Assembly (NCBI RefSeq): GCF_020177335.1 | Contig: NZ_JAIVMG010000001.1 | Span: 248,001-312,000 of the forward strand | DNA length: 64,000 bases | Origin: Stappia indica | GTDB lineage: Bacteria; Pseudomonadota; Alphaproteobacteria; Rhizobiales; Stappiaceae | Direction: 5' to 3' | Made by a program: the position numbers and the translations under genes | Notes under the pieces: model-generated | Seen by the model: only the letters and a program-made list of their open reading frames with translations | What the model was told of the DNA's origin: nothing | Database searches by the model: none | In this document: positions 1 to 10,544 of the stretch, piece after piece | Layout of the letters: the number at the start of each line of letters is the position of its first letter | Position numbering within the stretch: the stretch's first letter is position 1

Positions 1-144
1 AGTGCGGCGAGGGGCGAATCCCCTAAAAGTGCCGGCGGCGTCGCGCGGGTTGTTTTCCACAAGCGCGTGCGGCAGGATTGGGAGTTCCTGCGGCGAGAAA
101 CTGCCAATTGCCATGGAAACGTCATGAAGGTCGGTTTGAAGCGC

Positions 145-173
145 TTGACTTGTTCGGCCGGTCGCCGTACATC
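145..173 (+). promoter_or_regulatory. Sigma-70 type promoter of the tRNA-Asp pair
   Basis: A -35 box TTGACT (145-150) and a -10 box TACATC (168-173) are separated by 17 bases. The predicted start near 180 lies about 33 bases before the first tRNA-Asp. The first 144 bases of the window show no gene that I can recognise. Confidence 0.55.
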
Positions 174-212
174 ACCGCCACTCCCGGCGGCCAGTTGGTC
201 GCCCCGAGGTGA

Positions 213-289
213 GCGGGTGTAGCTCAGTTGGTTAGAGTGCCGGCCTGTCACGCCGGAGGTCGCGGGTTCGAGCCCCGTCACTCGCGCCA
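213..289 (+). tRNA. tRNA-Asp (GTC), first copy
   Basis: The cloverleaf is complete. The seven-base acceptor arm GCGGGTG pairs with CACTCGC (one G-U), the D arm reads AGCTCAGTTGGTTAGAGT, and the anticodon stem CCGGC/GCCGG closes a loop with anticodon GTC. The T arm holds GGTTCGAGCC, and the 3' CCA is encoded. The copy starting at 335 is identical, and both probably come from one transcript. Confidence 0.97.
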
Positions 290-334
290 CTCACCTGGAG
301 AAGGAGACCGGTCCGCGACATGCGGATGAGGCGA

Positions 335-411
335 GCGGGTGTAGCTCAGTTGGTTAGAGTGCCGGCCTGTCACGCCGGAGGTCGCGGGTTCGAGCCCCGT
401 CACTCGCGCCA
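335..411 (+). tRNA. tRNA-Asp (GTC), second identical copy
   Basis: This gene has the same sequence as the tRNA at 213-289, again with encoded CCA. The copies are 122 bases apart, and a few flanking bases are also repeated, which suggests a recent tandem duplication. It probably shares the promoter at 145-173 and the terminator at 456-488. Confidence 0.97.
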
Positions 412-455
412 CTCGCCGAACGGTCCCAAGACGTCTATCCTTACAGTTCGATGCG

Positions 456-488
456 AACAGGATGGCCCGCAAGGGCCTTTTCCTGTTT
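456..488 (+). terminator. Intrinsic terminator after the tRNA-Asp genes
   Basis: The inner stem GGCCC-GCAA-GGGCC (464-477) is extended by an outer stem AACAGGA/TCCTGTT (456-462 with 481-487). T-rich bases lie between and after the arms. It sits 44 bases behind the second tRNA-Asp and separates the tRNA unit from nuoA. Confidence 0.7.
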
Positions 489-813
489 CGCGTGCGGGTG
501 TTGCTGCCCGGTGAGTCCTTTCCGGTTCCGCTGCGGTGCGTGAACAGGGGGCGTGGTGTGTCCGCAGCGGGCCGCGCCGAAGCGGGGCGCTGCGACAACT
601 TGTTTTCGCAGTTGCGATATCGCGCGCGGGATTAGCACCTTGTTGGGCTTGCGTTGCCGGGAAGCGTGGGCTAAGCGTGCCCCCATGAGTTCGGCTGACG
701 CGCCGCAGTGACGCTCGCGCCGAATGATCGCCTGAAACAGGCTGGGCCGCGAGACGCGGGACGAACGGTCGCCGCGCGGCGGTTCGGGGCTTGGCGCAAG
801 GACAAGATGGACC
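489..813. other. Intergenic region upstream of nuoA
   Basis: These 325 bases hold no gene that I can support. The nuo operon promoter should lie here. A weak candidate is TTGCGT (649-654) and CTAAGC (671-676) with a 16-base spacer, but it is far from consensus and I do not rely on it. Confidence 0.4.
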
Positions 814-1179
814 ATGGAAGAGCTGCTGAGAGAGTATGTGCCGATCCTCGTTTTCCTCGGGGTGTCGCTGGTCATCGGCCTTGCACTCCTGATCTCGCCG
901 TTCATTCTCGCCTACAAGAATCCCGATTCGGAAAAGCTGTCCGCCTATGAGTGCGGGTTCAACGCCTTCGATGATGCGCGCATGAAGTTCGACATCCGCT
1001 TCTATCTGGTGTCGCTGCTGTTCATCATCTTCGATCTCGAAGTGGCCTTCCTGTTTCCCTGGGCGGTCGCGTTCGGTGATCTCGGCTGGTACGGCTTCTG
1101 GTCGATGATGGCGTTTCTCGGTGTGTTGACGATCGGCTTTATCTACGAATGGAAGAAGGGGGCGCTGGAATGGGACTGA
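814..1179 (+). CDS. nuoA: NADH-quinone oxidoreductase subunit A
   Basis: NuoA (121 residues, normal length) is a small membrane-arm subunit of complex I. It has three hydrophobic segments: one near the N-terminus (about residues 10-32) and two in the C-terminal half. The loop between helices 1 and 2 holds the conserved [12 protein letters not shown] stretch near the quinone site. It is the first gene of a 14-subunit nuo operon. Its end overlaps the start of nuoB by ten bases (ATGGGACTGA), which suggests translational coupling. Confidence 0.97.
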   Translation: MEELLREYVPILVFLGVSLVIGLALLISPFILAYKNPDSEKLSAYECGFNAFDDARMKFDIRFYLVSLLFIIFDLEVAFLFPWAVAFGDLGWYGFWSMMAFLGVLTIGFIYEWKKGALEWD

Positions 1180-1748
1180 CATCGGGCGAGCCGCTCGTGG
1201 CCCAGGCTCCAAAGGGAATCATCGATCCGAACACCGGCAAGCCGGTTGGGGCGAATGATCCGTTCTTTCTGGAAATCAACGACGAGTTGGCCGACAAGGG
1301 CTTCGTCGTCACCGCGACCGACAATCTGATCCAGTGGGCCCGTACCGGCTCTCTGATGTGGATGACCTTCGGTCTGGCCTGCTGCGCCGTGGAAATGATG
1401 CAGATGTCGATGCCGCGTTACGACGCGGAGCGGTTCGGCTTTGCCCCGCGCGCCTCACCGCGCCAGTCCGATGTGATGATCGTTGCCGGTACGCTGACCA
1501 ACAAGATGGCTCCGGCGCTGCGCAAGGTCTATGACCAGATGCCAGAGCCGCGCTATGTCATCTCGATGGGCTCCTGCGCCAATGGCGGCGGATACTATCA
1601 CTATTCCTACTCGGTCGTGCGGGGCTGCGATCGGGTGGTGCCCGTGGACATCTATGTTCCGGGTTGCCCGCCGACGGCTGAGGCGCTGCTTTACGGCGTG
1701 CTGCTGTTGCAGAAGAAGATACGCAGAACCGGTACGATCGAGCGCTGA
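1170..1748 (+). CDS. nuoB: NADH-quinone oxidoreductase subunit B
   Basis: NuoB carries the terminal [4Fe-4S] cluster N2 that reduces quinone. The cluster ligands are visible as the tandem Cys71-Cys72 in [11 protein letters not shown], Cys136 in GSCANGGG and Cys166 in VPGCPPT. The ATG at 1170 is preferred over an in-frame ATG at 1149. It has an AGGGGG ribosome-binding site at a good distance, and the shorter start gives a normal length of 192 residues. It overlaps the end of nuoA. Confidence 0.97.
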   Translation: MGLTSGEPLVAQAPKGIIDPNTGKPVGANDPFFLEINDELADKGFVVTATDNLIQWARTGSLMWMTFGLACCAVEMMQMSMPRYDAERFGFAPRASPRQSDVMIVAGTLTNKMAPALRKVYDQMPEPRYVISMGSCANGGGYYHYSYSVVRGCDRVVPVDIYVPGCPPTAEALLYGVLLLQKKIRRTGTIER

Positions 1749-1805
1749 TCGGCCGGCTTTCACGGAACGATCGCTGGACACCCTCCCGGCATACGGATCA
1801 CGGCT

Positions 1806-2405
1806 ATGGACGAAACGCTCGCTGAACTTGGTGATCACATTCAAGCAACCCTCGGAGACGCCATCGATGGCTACACGGTGGCCCACGGGGAACTGAACGT
1901 TGAGGCGCGCGCCTCCGAGATCGTCTCCGTGGTCCGGTTCCTGCGCGACGACGGGAGCTGCCAGTTCGTCAACCTGACGGATCTGTGCGGTGTGGACTAT
2001 CCGGCGCGCGAGAAGCGCTTCGAGGTGGTCTACCACTTCCTGTCGCCGAAGCAGAACCTCAGGATCCGGGTGAAGGTGCGCACGGATGAGGACACGCCGG
2101 TGCCCTCGATCGTCGATGTCTTTGCCGGGGCGGAGTGGTTCGAGCGCGAAACCTACGACATGTATGGCGTGCTGTTCTCCGGGCACCCCGATCTTCGGCG
2201 GATCCTGACCGATTACGGCTTCGACGGTTTCCCGCTGCGCAAGGACTTCCCGCTCACCGGTTATGTCGAAGTGCGCTACGACGACGAGAAGAAGCGGGTC
2301 GTCTATCAGCCGGTTCGCCTCACTCAGGAGTTCCGCGATTTCGATTTCATGTCGCCTTGGGAGGGTACGGATTACGTGCTGCCGGGCGACGAGAAGGCGA
2401 GCTGA
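1806..2405 (+). CDS. nuoC: NADH-quinone oxidoreductase subunit C
   Basis: NuoC (199 residues) is the 30-kDa peripheral-arm subunit that docks next to NuoD and NuoB. It is a separate gene here, not the NuoCD fusion of enterobacteria. The family signature is seen in [20 protein letters not shown], followed by the [13 protein letters not shown] segment. It follows nuoB by 57 bases. In place of nuoD, the next gene is an inserted GFA-family gene 12 bases away. Confidence 0.96.
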   Translation: MDETLAELGDHIQATLGDAIDGYTVAHGELNVEARASEIVSVVRFLRDDGSCQFVNLTDLCGVDYPAREKRFEVVYHFLSPKQNLRIRVKVRTDEDTPVPSIVDVFAGAEWFERETYDMYGVLFSGHPDLRRILTDYGFDGFPLRKDFPLTGYVEVRYDDEKKRVVYQPVRLTQEFRDFDFMSPWEGTDYVLPGDEKAS

Positions 2406-2417
2406 GGGGGCGAGGCT

Positions 2418-2852
2418 ATGGCTGACGAGAGGCTTCAGTGCGGTTGTCTGTGCGGTGCCGTTCGCTTTTCCGCGGAGCCGACAGCCCGTGAGATGGCTGT
2501 GTGCCACTGTTCGATGTGCCGGCGCTGGAGTGGCGGTGCCTTCATGGCGGTGGAATGCAAGGACGTGGAGTTCGAAGATCCGGCGGCGGTCGGTGTCTAT
2601 GGCTCCTCCGACTACGGCGAGCGCGTGTTCTGCAAGAACTGTGGCTCGTCGCTGATGTGGCGCATGCGCGACGGATCGCACATTTCCGTCGCGGCCCCGG
2701 CGTTCGACGATCCCGCGTCCTTCGCGTTCACGACCGAGATCTTCATCGACGAAAAGCCAGACGCCTATTCGTTTGCCAATTCGACCCAAAAACTGACTGG
2801 CGCAGAGGTGTTTGCTCTCTTCGCGCCCAACCAGGATCCTCAACATGGCTGA
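2418..2852 (+). CDS. GFA/CENP-V family zinc-binding protein inside the nuo operon
   Basis: This 144-residue protein has the GFA fold (glutathione-dependent formaldehyde-activating enzyme family). Zinc-ligand motifs are [10 protein letters not shown] (Cys8, 10, 12), [12 protein letters not shown] (Cys29, 31, 34) and FCKNCGS (Cys72, 75). The gene lies between nuoC and nuoD and overlaps the nuoD start by eight bases, so it is co-translated with complex I genes. The family name comes from a formaldehyde-binding enzyme, but most members have unknown substrates. A role in complex I assembly or thiol chemistry is only inference. Confidence 0.85.
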   Translation: MADERLQCGCLCGAVRFSAEPTAREMAVCHCSMCRRWSGGAFMAVECKDVEFEDPAAVGVYGSSDYGERVFCKNCGSSLMWRMRDGSHISVAAPAFDDPASFAFTTEIFIDEKPDAYSFANSTQKLTGAEVFALFAPNQDPQHG

Positions 2853-4029
2853 GGCTCAGGTCCGTAACTTCAATATCAACTTTGGCCCGCAGCACCCTGC
2901 GGCACATGGCGTTTTGCGTCTGGTGCTGGAGCTCGACGGCGAGGTTGTGACCCGTGTCGATCCGCATATCGGTCTGTTGCATCGCGGCACCGAGAAGCTG
3001 ATCGAGCACAAGACCTACCTGCAGGCGGTGCCCTATTTCGACCGGCTCGACTATGTCGCGCCGATGAACCAGGAACATGCCTTCGCGCTGGCGGTCGAGA
3101 AGCTGATCGGCGTCGAGGTGCCCAAGCGCGGGCAGTTGATCCGGGTGCTTTATTCCGAGATCGGCCGGCTCTTGTCGCATCTGCTCAACGTGACCACCCA
3201 GGCGCTCGATGTCGGTGCGCTGACGCCGCCGCTCTGGGGTTTCGAGCCGCGCGAAGAGTTGATGGTGTTCTATGAGCGGGCCTGCGGTGCGCGCATGCAT
3301 GCGGCCTTCGTGCGTCCGGGCGGCGTGCATCAGGACCTGCCGAATGACCTGCTCGACGACATCTGGGATTTCTGCGATCCGTTCCTCAAGACCCTTGATG
3401 ACATCGAGGGGCTGTTGACCGGCAACCGCATCTTCCAGCAGCGCAACGTCGATATCGGGGTTGTCTCGCTGGAAGACGCCTGGGCACGCGGGTTCTCCGG
3501 CGTGATGGTGCGCGGGTCCGGCGCGCCGTGGGATCTGCGCAAGTCGCAGCCCTACGAGTGCTATTCGGAGCTGGATTTCGACATCCCCATCGGCAAGAAC
3601 GGCGATTGCTACGACCGATACCTGATCCGCATGGACGAGATGCGCCAGTCGGTGCGGCTGATGAAGCAGTGCCTGGAGAAGCTGACGGTGGAGAAGGGGC
3701 CGGTGTCGTCGATGGACGGCAAGATCGTCCCGCCGAAGCGCGGCGAGATGAAACGGTCTATGGAAGCGTTGATCCATCACTTCAAGCTTTACACCGAAGG
3801 CTACCGGGTTCCGGAAGGCGAGGTGTATGCCGCCGTCGAGGCGCCCAAGGGCGAGTTTGGCGTCTATCTCGTTTCCGACGGAAGCAACAAGCCCTATCGC
3901 TGCAAGATCAAGGCGCCGGGTTACGCGCATCTGCAAGCGATGGATTTCCTGTGCCGCGGGCATATGCTGGCCGACGTGTCGGCGGTCCTCGGTTCCCTCG
4001 ATATCGTCTTTGGAGAGGTTGACCGGTAA
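2845..4029 (+). CDS. nuoD: NADH-quinone oxidoreductase subunit D
   Basis: NuoD (394 residues) is the 49-kDa subunit that forms the quinone-binding pocket with NuoB. It is related to the large subunit of NiFe hydrogenases. The N-terminal motif [15 protein letters not shown] and the following HRGTEKLIE are family hallmarks. The ATG at 2845 is chosen because AGGAT lies just upstream and the protein then begins as its relatives do. Its TAA stop shares a base with the nuoE start (TAATG). Confidence 0.97.
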   Translation: MAEAQVRNFNINFGPQHPAAHGVLRLVLELDGEVVTRVDPHIGLLHRGTEKLIEHKTYLQAVPYFDRLDYVAPMNQEHAFALAVEKLIGVEVPKRGQLIRVLYSEIGRLLSHLLNVTTQALDVGALTPPLWGFEPREELMVFYERACGARMHAAFVRPGGVHQDLPNDLLDDIWDFCDPFLKTLDDIEGLLTGNRIFQQRNVDIGVVSLEDAWARGFSGVMVRGSGAPWDLRKSQPYECYSELDFDIPIGKNGDCYDRYLIRMDEMRQSVRLMKQCLEKLTVEKGPVSSMDGKIVPPKRGEMKRSMEALIHHFKLYTEGYRVPEGEVYAAVEAPKGEFGVYLVSDGSNKPYRCKIKAPGYAHLQAMDFLCRGHMLADVSAVLGSLDIVFGEVDR

Positions 4030-5135
4030 TGGCCGTTCGTCGCCTTCACCCCGAGCAGCCCGAAAGCTTCGCCTTCACGGCGGACAATCTGGACTGGGCA
4101 CAGAAAGTGATCTCCCGCTACCCGGAAGGCCGCCACGCCTCCGCGGTGATTCCGCTGCTGTGGCGGGCGCAGGAGCAGCACGCAGGATGGTTGCCGGAGC
4201 CGGCGATCCGCTATGTGGCGGATATGCTGTCGATGCCGCATATCCGGGTGCTGGAGGTCGCGACCTTCTACACCATGTTCCAGCTCGCTCCGGTGGGCAA
4301 GAAGGCGCATATCCAGGTCTGCGGCACCACGCCCTGCCAGCTGCGCGGCGCGGAGGACCTGATCAAGGTCTGCAAGAGCAAGATCGCAGCCCATGCGCAT
4401 GAGCTGTCGGAAGATGGCGATTTCTCCTGGGAAGAGGTCGAGTGCCTCGGTGCCTGTGTCAACGCGCCGATGATCCAGATCTTCAAGGATACCTATGAGG
4501 ATCTGACGCCGGAGAGCTTGGAAGCGCTGATCGACGACATCGCCGCCGGGCGTGAGGTAACGCCGGGTCCGCAGAACGGGCGGCGGTTTTCCGCCCCCGA
4601 AGGTGGCGTGACGTCGCTTGAGGACATCAAGGACGACACCAAGGGCGGGGATCCCTGTCCGCATGTGGTGGCTGGCTCCGAGCCTGCGTCCCATGTCTTC
4701 GCCGGACCGTCGATCAATCACGGCGGCCATGATTACAACGGCGTTCCGGGTGTCTCCACGGCGAAGGCTGCGGCCCCCGCAGCGGCGAAGCCGGCTGCGC
4801 AGGCAAGTCTGGATCTGTCGCCGGCCGGTGACCAGCCCGAGCGCGAGCCGGAGCTTCTGGCCGCACCGCGCGGTGACGGCGCCGATGATCTGAAGCGGAT
4901 CAAGGGTGTCGGTCCGAAGATCGAGGAGCTCCTCAACGAGCTGGGCGTCTATCATTTCGATCAGATCGCCGGCTGGGACGCGGAAAACAAGGCCTGGGTC
5001 GACACGCGGCTGAGCTTCAAGGGCCGGATCGACCGCGAAGAGTGGGTCGAGCAGGCAAAGCTTCTTGCCAGCGGCGGCGAGACCGAATTCTCCAGGCGCG
5101 TCGACACGGGCGACGTGCCCTCGAGCAAGAGCTAA
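4029..5135 (+). CDS. nuoE: NADH-quinone oxidoreductase subunit E with C-terminal helix-hairpin-helix extension
   Basis: Residues 1-170 form the usual NuoE thioredoxin-like [2Fe-2S] domain (cluster N1a), with ligands Cys98, Cys103, Cys139 and Cys143. The protein then continues to 368 residues, about twice the length of the E. coli subunit. An Ala/Pro-rich linker (about 240-280) leads to a segment with [20 protein letters not shown] (288-307). This is the helix-hairpin-helix type motif seen in several small nucleic-acid-binding or scaffold proteins. Long NuoE forms occur in other Rhizobiales. The function of the extension is unknown. Confidence 0.95.
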   Translation: MAVRRLHPEQPESFAFTADNLDWAQKVISRYPEGRHASAVIPLLWRAQEQHAGWLPEPAIRYVADMLSMPHIRVLEVATFYTMFQLAPVGKKAHIQVCGTTPCQLRGAEDLIKVCKSKIAAHAHELSEDGDFSWEEVECLGACVNAPMIQIFKDTYEDLTPESLEALIDDIAAGREVTPGPQNGRRFSAPEGGVTSLEDIKDDTKGGDPCPHVVAGSEPASHVFAGPSINHGGHDYNGVPGVSTAKAAAPAAAKPAAQASLDLSPAGDQPEREPELLAAPRGDGADDLKRIKGVGPKIEELLNELGVYHFDQIAGWDAENKAWVDTRLSFKGRIDREEWVEQAKLLASGGETEFSRRVDTGDVPSSKS

Positions 5136-5149
5136 GGGGAGGTCGAGGG

Positions 5150-6451
5150 ATGCTGACGGACCAGGACCGGATCTTTACCAACATCTACGGGCTGCACGAT
5201 TGGGGCCTTGAAGGCGCGCGCAAGCGCGGTCAGTGGGATGGCACCAAGGCGCTGCTCGAAAAGGGGCGCGACTGGATCATCGAGGAAATGAAGACCTCCG
5301 GCCTTCGCGGCCGTGGCGGGGCGGGCTTCCCGACCGGCCTGAAGTGGTCGTTCATGCCCAAGGAATCCGATGGCCGGCCAGCCTATCTGGTGGTCAACGC
5401 CGACGAATCCGAGCCGGGCACCTGCAAGGATCGCGAGATCCTGCGGCACGACCCGCACACGCTCGTCGAAGGCTGTCTTGTCGCCGGTTTCGCGATGGGA
5501 GCCATTGCCGCCTACATCTATGTGCGCGGTGAGTTCATCCGCGAGCGCGAGCGCCTGCAGGCGGCGATCGACCAGGCCTATGAGGCCGGGCTGATCGGCA
5601 AGAACAACAAGAACGGCTATGATTTCGACATTTATGTCCATCATGGCGCCGGCGCCTATATCTGCGGCGAGGAAACCGCGCTGCTGGAAAGCCTTGAGGG
5701 CAAGAAGGGCCAGCCGCGGCTGAAGCCGCCGTTCCCGGCGAATGTCGGCCTCTACGGTTGCCCGACCACGGTCAACAACGTGGAATCCATCGCGGTCGCG
5801 CCGACGATCCTGCGTCGCGGCGGTGCCTGGTTCGCCGGGCTCGGCAAGCCGGGCAACACCGGTACGAAGCTGTTCTGCGTGTCCGGCCATGTGAACACGC
5901 CCTGCACGGTGGAAGAGGAGATGGGTATCTCCTTCCGCGAGCTGATCGACAAGCATTGCGGCGGCATTCGCGGTGGCTGGGACAACCTGTTGGCAGTGAT
6001 CCCGGGCGGATCCTCCGTGCCGTGCGTGAGCGCCGAGAACATCATCGATTGCGGCATGGACTTCGACAGTCTGAAGGCGCAAGGCTCTGGCCTTGGCACC
6101 GCGGCGGTGATCGTGATGGATCGCTCCACGGACATCATCAAGGCGATTGCCCGGCTGTCCTACTTCTACAAGCATGAGAGCTGCGGCCAGTGCACCCCAT
6201 GCCGCGAGGGCACGGGCTGGATGTGGCGGGTGATGGAACGCATGGTCGAGGGCAATGCCTCCCGCGAGGAAATCGACATGCTGTTCGATGTCACCAAGCA
6301 GGTGGAAGGGCATACGATCTGTGCGCTTGGAGATGCGGCCGCATGGCCGATCCAGGGGTTGATCAAGAACTTCCGGCCGGTGATCGAAGCACGTATCGAC
6401 GAGTTCACGGCCAAGCGCCGGGCTCCGGCTTCGTCCATGGCGGCGGAGTAG
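5150..6451 (+). CDS. nuoF: NADH-quinone oxidoreductase subunit F
   Basis: NuoF (433 residues) binds NADH and FMN and holds cluster N3. Visible motifs are the glycine-rich [16 protein letters not shown] (NADH/FMN site), [13 protein letters not shown], and the cluster motif [11 protein letters not shown] near the C-terminus. The ATG at 5150 follows a GGGGAGG ribosome-binding site. An upstream in-frame start at 5042 would add a non-homologous tail inside nuoE and is rejected. Confidence 0.97.
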   Translation: MLTDQDRIFTNIYGLHDWGLEGARKRGQWDGTKALLEKGRDWIIEEMKTSGLRGRGGAGFPTGLKWSFMPKESDGRPAYLVVNADESEPGTCKDREILRHDPHTLVEGCLVAGFAMGAIAAYIYVRGEFIRERERLQAAIDQAYEAGLIGKNNKNGYDFDIYVHHGAGAYICGEETALLESLEGKKGQPRLKPPFPANVGLYGCPTTVNNVESIAVAPTILRRGGAWFAGLGKPGNTGTKLFCVSGHVNTPCTVEEEMGISFRELIDKHCGGIRGGWDNLLAVIPGGSSVPCVSAENIIDCGMDFDSLKAQGSGLGTAAVIVMDRSTDIIKAIARLSYFYKHESCGQCTPCREGTGWMWRVMERMVEGNASREEIDMLFDVTKQVEGHTICALGDAAAWPIQGLIKNFRPVIEARIDEFTAKRRAPASSMAAE

Positions 6452-6535
6452 GGCCATGACGGGCAACCGGATCGCAATGACGGAATTTCCCGGCGCCGGA
6501 CGGGAACGGAATTCAAGCCGCGAGGGCAGCAACGC

Positions 6536-8602
6536 ATGACCAGGGTCATCTTCGTCGACGGTAAGGAAGTCGAGGTCCCGCCGGAGTACACGCTGTTGCA
6601 GGCGTGCGAGGCGGCTGGCGCCGAGGTGCCGCGTTTCTGTTTTCATGACCGGCTGTCGATCGCCGGCAACTGCCGCATGTGCCTGGTCGAGGTCAAGGGT
6701 GGGCCGCCGAAGCCGACGGCCTCTTGCGCCATGAACGTGCGCGACTTGCGTCCGGGCCCCAATGGCGAGGCGCCGGAAATCTTCACCAAGACGCCGATGG
6801 TCAAGAAGGCCCGCGAAGGCGTCATGGAGTTCCTGCTGATCAACCATCCGCTGGATTGCCCGATCTGCGATCAGGGCGGCGAGTGCGATCTTCAGGACCA
6901 GGCGATGGCCTATGGTGTCGATGCCTCGCGTTACGGCGAGAACAAGCGCGCGGTCGAGGACAAGTACATCGGGCCGCTGGTCAAGACGATCATGACCCGC
7001 TGCATCCACTGCACCCGCTGCGTGCGGTTCACGACCGAGGTGTGCGGCGTCGCCGACCTCGGCCTGATCGGCCGTGGTGAGGATGCGGAGATCACCTCCT
7101 ACCTGGAAAACGCGCTGTCCTCCGAAATGCAGGGCAATGTGGTGGACCTGTGCCCGGTTGGCGCGCTGACCCACAAGCCCTACGCCTTCAAGGCGCGGCC
7201 TTGGGAGCTGAAGAAGACCGAGACCATCGACGTGATGGATGCGCTCGGTTCCGCGATCCGGGTGGACACCCGTGGCCGCGAGGTGATGCGCGTTCTACCC
7301 CGGCTGAACGAGGCGGTGAACGAAGAGTGGATCTCCGACAAGACCCGCTACATCTGGGACGGTCTCAAGACCCAGCGGCTCGACCGGCCGTATGCCCGCG
7401 TCGACGGCAAGCTGACCCCGGTGAGCTGGGGCGAAGCGTTCGCGCGGATCGCGGAGAAGGTGAAGGCAACCAAGCCGGAGCGCATCGGCGCGCTGGTCGG
7501 TCAGCTCACCAGCGTTGAGGAGACCTTCGCGCTCAAGCAGTTGATGGAGGGTCTCGGGGTCAAGAATACCGACTGCCGCTATCCGAATTCGCCGCTTGAT
7601 CCCGCGCTCGGCCGGGCGAGCTACGTGTTCAACTCCACGGTCGCCGGGATCGAGGAGGCGGATGCGATCCTCCTGATCGGCACCAACCCGCGCAAGGAAG
7701 CGCCGGTGCTGAACGCCCGGATCCGCAAGCGTTATGCGATGGGTGGCGTGCATATCGGCGTGATCGGCGAAGAGGCCGATCTGACCTATCCTTATGCCTA
7801 CCTCGGCGCCGGTCCGGACAGCTTGGCCAAGCTTGCCGACCACATGCCGGCCAAGGCCGAACGGCCGATGGTAATCGTCGGTCAGGGCGCGTTGAACCGC
7901 GTCGATGGCGCTGCGGTGTTGGCGCTGGCGGCCAAGGTCGCCCAGGCGGTCGGCGCGGTGCGCGAGGACTGGAACGGCTTCAATATCCTGCACACGGAAG
8001 CGGCGCAGGTTGGCGCGCTCGATGTCGGCTTCGTGCCGGGCGAGGGCGGTCTGTCGACCGGTGCGATGCTGGAGCCGGGCGCGCTTGACGTCATGTTCCT
8101 GCTCGGCGTCGATGAGATCAATGTGCCGGACGGGGCCTTCGTGGTCTACCAGGGCACCCATGGCGATCGTGGGGCGCACCGCGCCGACGTGATCCTGCCC
8201 GGAGCGACCTACACCGAAAAGTCCGGCACCTGGGTGAACACCGAGGGGCGGGTGCAGCTCGGCGAACGAGCCGGCTTCCCGCCGGGCGAAGCGCGCGAGG
8301 ACTGGGCGATCCTGCGGGCGCTGTCGGCGCAGCTGGGCGCACAGCTTGGCTACGATTCGCTGGGCGAGTTGCGGGCGGCGCTCTATGCGGCCTATCCCGC
8401 CATGGCGGAGATCGACAGCATTCCGGCGGCCGGCCTTGAGGGGGTTGCCAATGCGGCGGCGCTTGGCGGGACGGCCGATGGCGCCGCATTCTGCAATGCA
8501 GTGGCCGATTTCTATCTGACCAATCCGATCGCGCGAGCCTCCGCGACGATGGCCGAATGTTCGGCCCTCGCCAAGGCCCGCACGGCAGAAGCCGCGGAGT
8601 AA
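6536..8602 (+). CDS. nuoG: NADH-quinone oxidoreductase subunit G
   Basis: NuoG (688 residues) is the large iron-sulfur subunit of the peripheral arm. The N-terminal [2Fe-2S] ferredoxin domain is followed by the His/Cys motif [20 protein letters not shown] (cluster N5) and by [10 protein letters not shown] with a later cysteine (cluster N4). A molybdopterin-oxidoreductase-like domain without a cofactor role fills the remainder. An 84-base spacer separates it from nuoF. Its ATG follows a GAGGGCAGC ribosome-binding region. Confidence 0.96.
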   Translation: MTRVIFVDGKEVEVPPEYTLLQACEAAGAEVPRFCFHDRLSIAGNCRMCLVEVKGGPPKPTASCAMNVRDLRPGPNGEAPEIFTKTPMVKKAREGVMEFLLINHPLDCPICDQGGECDLQDQAMAYGVDASRYGENKRAVEDKYIGPLVKTIMTRCIHCTRCVRFTTEVCGVADLGLIGRGEDAEITSYLENALSSEMQGNVVDLCPVGALTHKPYAFKARPWELKKTETIDVMDALGSAIRVDTRGREVMRVLPRLNEAVNEEWISDKTRYIWDGLKTQRLDRPYARVDGKLTPVSWGEAFARIAEKVKATKPERIGALVGQLTSVEETFALKQLMEGLGVKNTDCRYPNSPLDPALGRASYVFNSTVAGIEEADAILLIGTNPRKEAPVLNARIRKRYAMGGVHIGVIGEEADLTYPYAYLGAGPDSLAKLADHMPAKAERPMVIVGQGALNRVDGAAVLALAAKVAQAVGAVREDWNGFNILHTEAAQVGALDVGFVPGEGGLSTGAMLEPGALDVMFLLGVDEINVPDGAFVVYQGTHGDRGAHRADVILPGATYTEKSGTWVNTEGRVQLGERAGFPPGEAREDWAILRALSAQLGAQLGYDSLGELRAALYAAYPAMAEIDSIPAAGLEGVANAAALGGTADGAAFCNAVADFYLTNPIARASATMAECSALAKARTAEAAE

Positions 8603-8614
8603 ACGGGGACAATC

Positions 8615-9664
8615 ATGGCGGACCTCTGGGCGGATTATCTTTTCCCCTTCGTCATCATGCTGGCACAGAGCGTTCTTCTGCTCGTCGTGCTCTTGGTGAT
8701 CGTGGCTTACATCCTTTACGCGGATCGCAAGATCTGGGCGGCGGTGCAGATCCGGCGCGGCCCGAACGTGGTCGGCCCCTGGGGGCTCTTGCAGTCCTTC
8801 GCCGACCTTCTGAAGTTCGTGCTGAAGGAGCCGGTGATCCCGGCCGGATCGAACAAGGCGCTGTTCCTGCTGGCGCCGCTGGTGACCGTGACGTTGGCGC
8901 TCGCCGGCTGGGCGGTGATCCCGGTGGCGGACGGCTGGGTGATCGCCGACATCAATGTCGGCATCCTGTTCATCCTGGCGATTTCCTCGCTTGGCGTTTA
9001 CGGCATCATCATCGGCGGTTGGGCATCCAACTCCAAGTACCCGTTCCTTTCGGCCCTGCGGTCGGCGGCGCAGATGGTCTCCTATGAGGTGTCCATCGGC
9101 TTCGTGATCGTTACGGTGCTGCTGTGTGCCGGGTCGCTCAATCTCAGCGAGATCGTGCGGGCTCAGGAAACCGGACTGGCATCGGCCATCGGCCTGCCGT
9201 TCCTGACCTTCCTGAACTGGTACTGGCTGCCGCTGTTCCCGATGTTCGTGATCTTCTTCATTTCGGCGCTGGCGGAAACCAACCGTCCTCCGTTCGATCT
9301 GGCGGAAGCGGAATCGGAGCTGGTTGCCGGCTTCATGGTCGAATACGGCTCGACCCCGTACATGATGTTCATGTTGGGCGAGTATGTGTCGATCGCGCTG
9401 ATGTGCTCGCTGACGACCATCCTGTTCATGGGTGGCTGGCTGCCGCCGGTGGATGTGGCACCGTTCACCTGGGTGCCGGGCATTGTCTGGTTCCTGCTGA
9501 AGTCGCTGCTGGTGTTCTTCATGTTCGCGATGGTCAAGGCGATGGTCCCGCGCTACCGCTACGACCAGCTGATGCGCCTGGGCTGGAAGGTGTTCCTGCC
9601 GCTGTCGCTGGCGATGGTGTTCGTCGTTGCCGCGGTGCTGATGGCGACCGGCTGGGCGCCCTGA
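8615..9664 (+). CDS. nuoH: NADH-quinone oxidoreductase subunit H
   Basis: NuoH (349 residues, about eight membrane helices) links the peripheral and membrane arms and lines the quinone chamber. Characteristic segments include the cytosolic loop after helix 1 with [20 protein letters not shown] and the [20 protein letters not shown] stretch. The gene starts 12 bases after nuoG. The next gene is a small membrane protein, not nuoI. Confidence 0.97.
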   Translation: MADLWADYLFPFVIMLAQSVLLLVVLLVIVAYILYADRKIWAAVQIRRGPNVVGPWGLLQSFADLLKFVLKEPVIPAGSNKALFLLAPLVTVTLALAGWAVIPVADGWVIADINVGILFILAISSLGVYGIIIGGWASNSKYPFLSALRSAAQMVSYEVSIGFVIVTVLLCAGSLNLSEIVRAQETGLASAIGLPFLTFLNWYWLPLFPMFVIFFISALAETNRPPFDLAEAESELVAGFMVEYGSTPYMMFMLGEYVSIALMCSLTTILFMGGWLPPVDVAPFTWVPGIVWFLLKSLLVFFMFAMVKAMVPRYRYDQLMRLGWKVFLPLSLAMVFVVAAVLMATGWAP

Positions 9665-9689
9665 GGCAAGCGGAGACGCAGGAGCGAAC

Positions 9690-9926
9690 ATGTCGATTTC
9701 GATCGCCGGACTGATCGGCGCGGCCCTCGGGCTCTATATCGGGTGGATCGACTACAAGATCATGGTGGGTGTCCTCAGGGGCGCCGCCGAGAAAAACAGC
9801 CAGGGGGCGGGCCGCAAGGGATGGCTCGCCCGATATGAAGCGCCCTTGCGGTGGCTTTTGCTGGCACTCACGCTCATCGGGTTTCCGGTGATTGGTTATC
9901 TTGCGGCCCACTCGCTGGTGGGCTGA
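9690..9926 (+). CDS. Small two-helix membrane protein between nuoH and nuoI
   Basis: This 78-residue protein has two predicted membrane helices: one at the N-terminus (about residues 3-27, containing [11 protein letters not shown]) and one near the C-terminus (about 53-75). A basic loop with [11 protein letters not shown] lies between them. A ribosome-binding site (GGAG) precedes the ATG, and the gene lies between nuoH and nuoI on the same strand. I do not recognise a named family. By position it could be an accessory or assembly factor of complex I, which is inference. Confidence 0.75.
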   Translation: MSISIAGLIGAALGLYIGWIDYKIMVGVLRGAAEKNSQGAGRKGWLARYEAPLRWLLLALTLIGFPVIGYLAAHSLVG

Positions 9927-9955
9927 GGGGACACGAAAGAACGAGGCTTGATGAT

Positions 9956-10444
9956 ATGGCACTGCAACAGGCTGCCAAATCGCTCTTTCTGAAGGAGTTC
10001 GTCTCCGCCTTCTTCCTGGCGATGCGGTACTTCTTCAAGCCGAAGCCGACGATCAACTACCCCTTCGAAAAGGGGCCGGTGTCGCCACGCTTCCGGGGTG
10101 AGCACGCGCTGCGGCGATATCCGAACGGTGAGGAACGCTGCATCGCCTGTAAACTGTGCGAGGCGATCTGCCCGGCACAGGCCATCACCATCGAAGCCGG
10201 CCCGCGCCGCAATGACGGAACGCGGCGTACGACCCGTTACGACATTGACATGGTCAAGTGCATCTACTGCGGCTTCTGTCAGGAAGCCTGCCCGGTGGAT
10301 GCCATCGTCGAAGGGCCGAACTTCGAATTCGCGACGGAAACGCGCGAAGAACTCTACTACGACAAGGAAAAGCTGCTCGCCAACGGAGACCGTTGGGAGC
10401 GGGAAATCGCAAACAATATCGCCATGGACGCGCCTTATCGCTAA
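9956..10444 (+). CDS. nuoI: NADH-quinone oxidoreductase subunit I
   Basis: NuoI (162 residues) is a ferredoxin-like subunit with two [4Fe-4S] clusters, N6a and N6b. The two binding motifs are [12 protein letters not shown] and [12 protein letters not shown]. The ATG at 9956 gives the standard N-terminus with an amphipathic helix. Longer in-frame starts run back into the preceding small gene and are not used. Confidence 0.97.
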   Translation: MALQQAAKSLFLKEFVSAFFLAMRYFFKPKPTINYPFEKGPVSPRFRGEHALRRYPNGEERCIACKLCEAICPAQAITIEAGPRRNDGTRRTTRYDIDMVKCIYCGFCQEACPVDAIVEGPNFEFATETREELYYDKEKLLANGDRWEREIANNIAMDAPYR

Positions 10445-10544
10445 GGCGCTGGGAGTGGACGTCGCATCGCCGCTGGTCTAAGACACAAGCCGTCCTGCTG
10501 GCGGCACGGCGCCACTCAACACGGTGACGGGGGCAATCCGAGAC

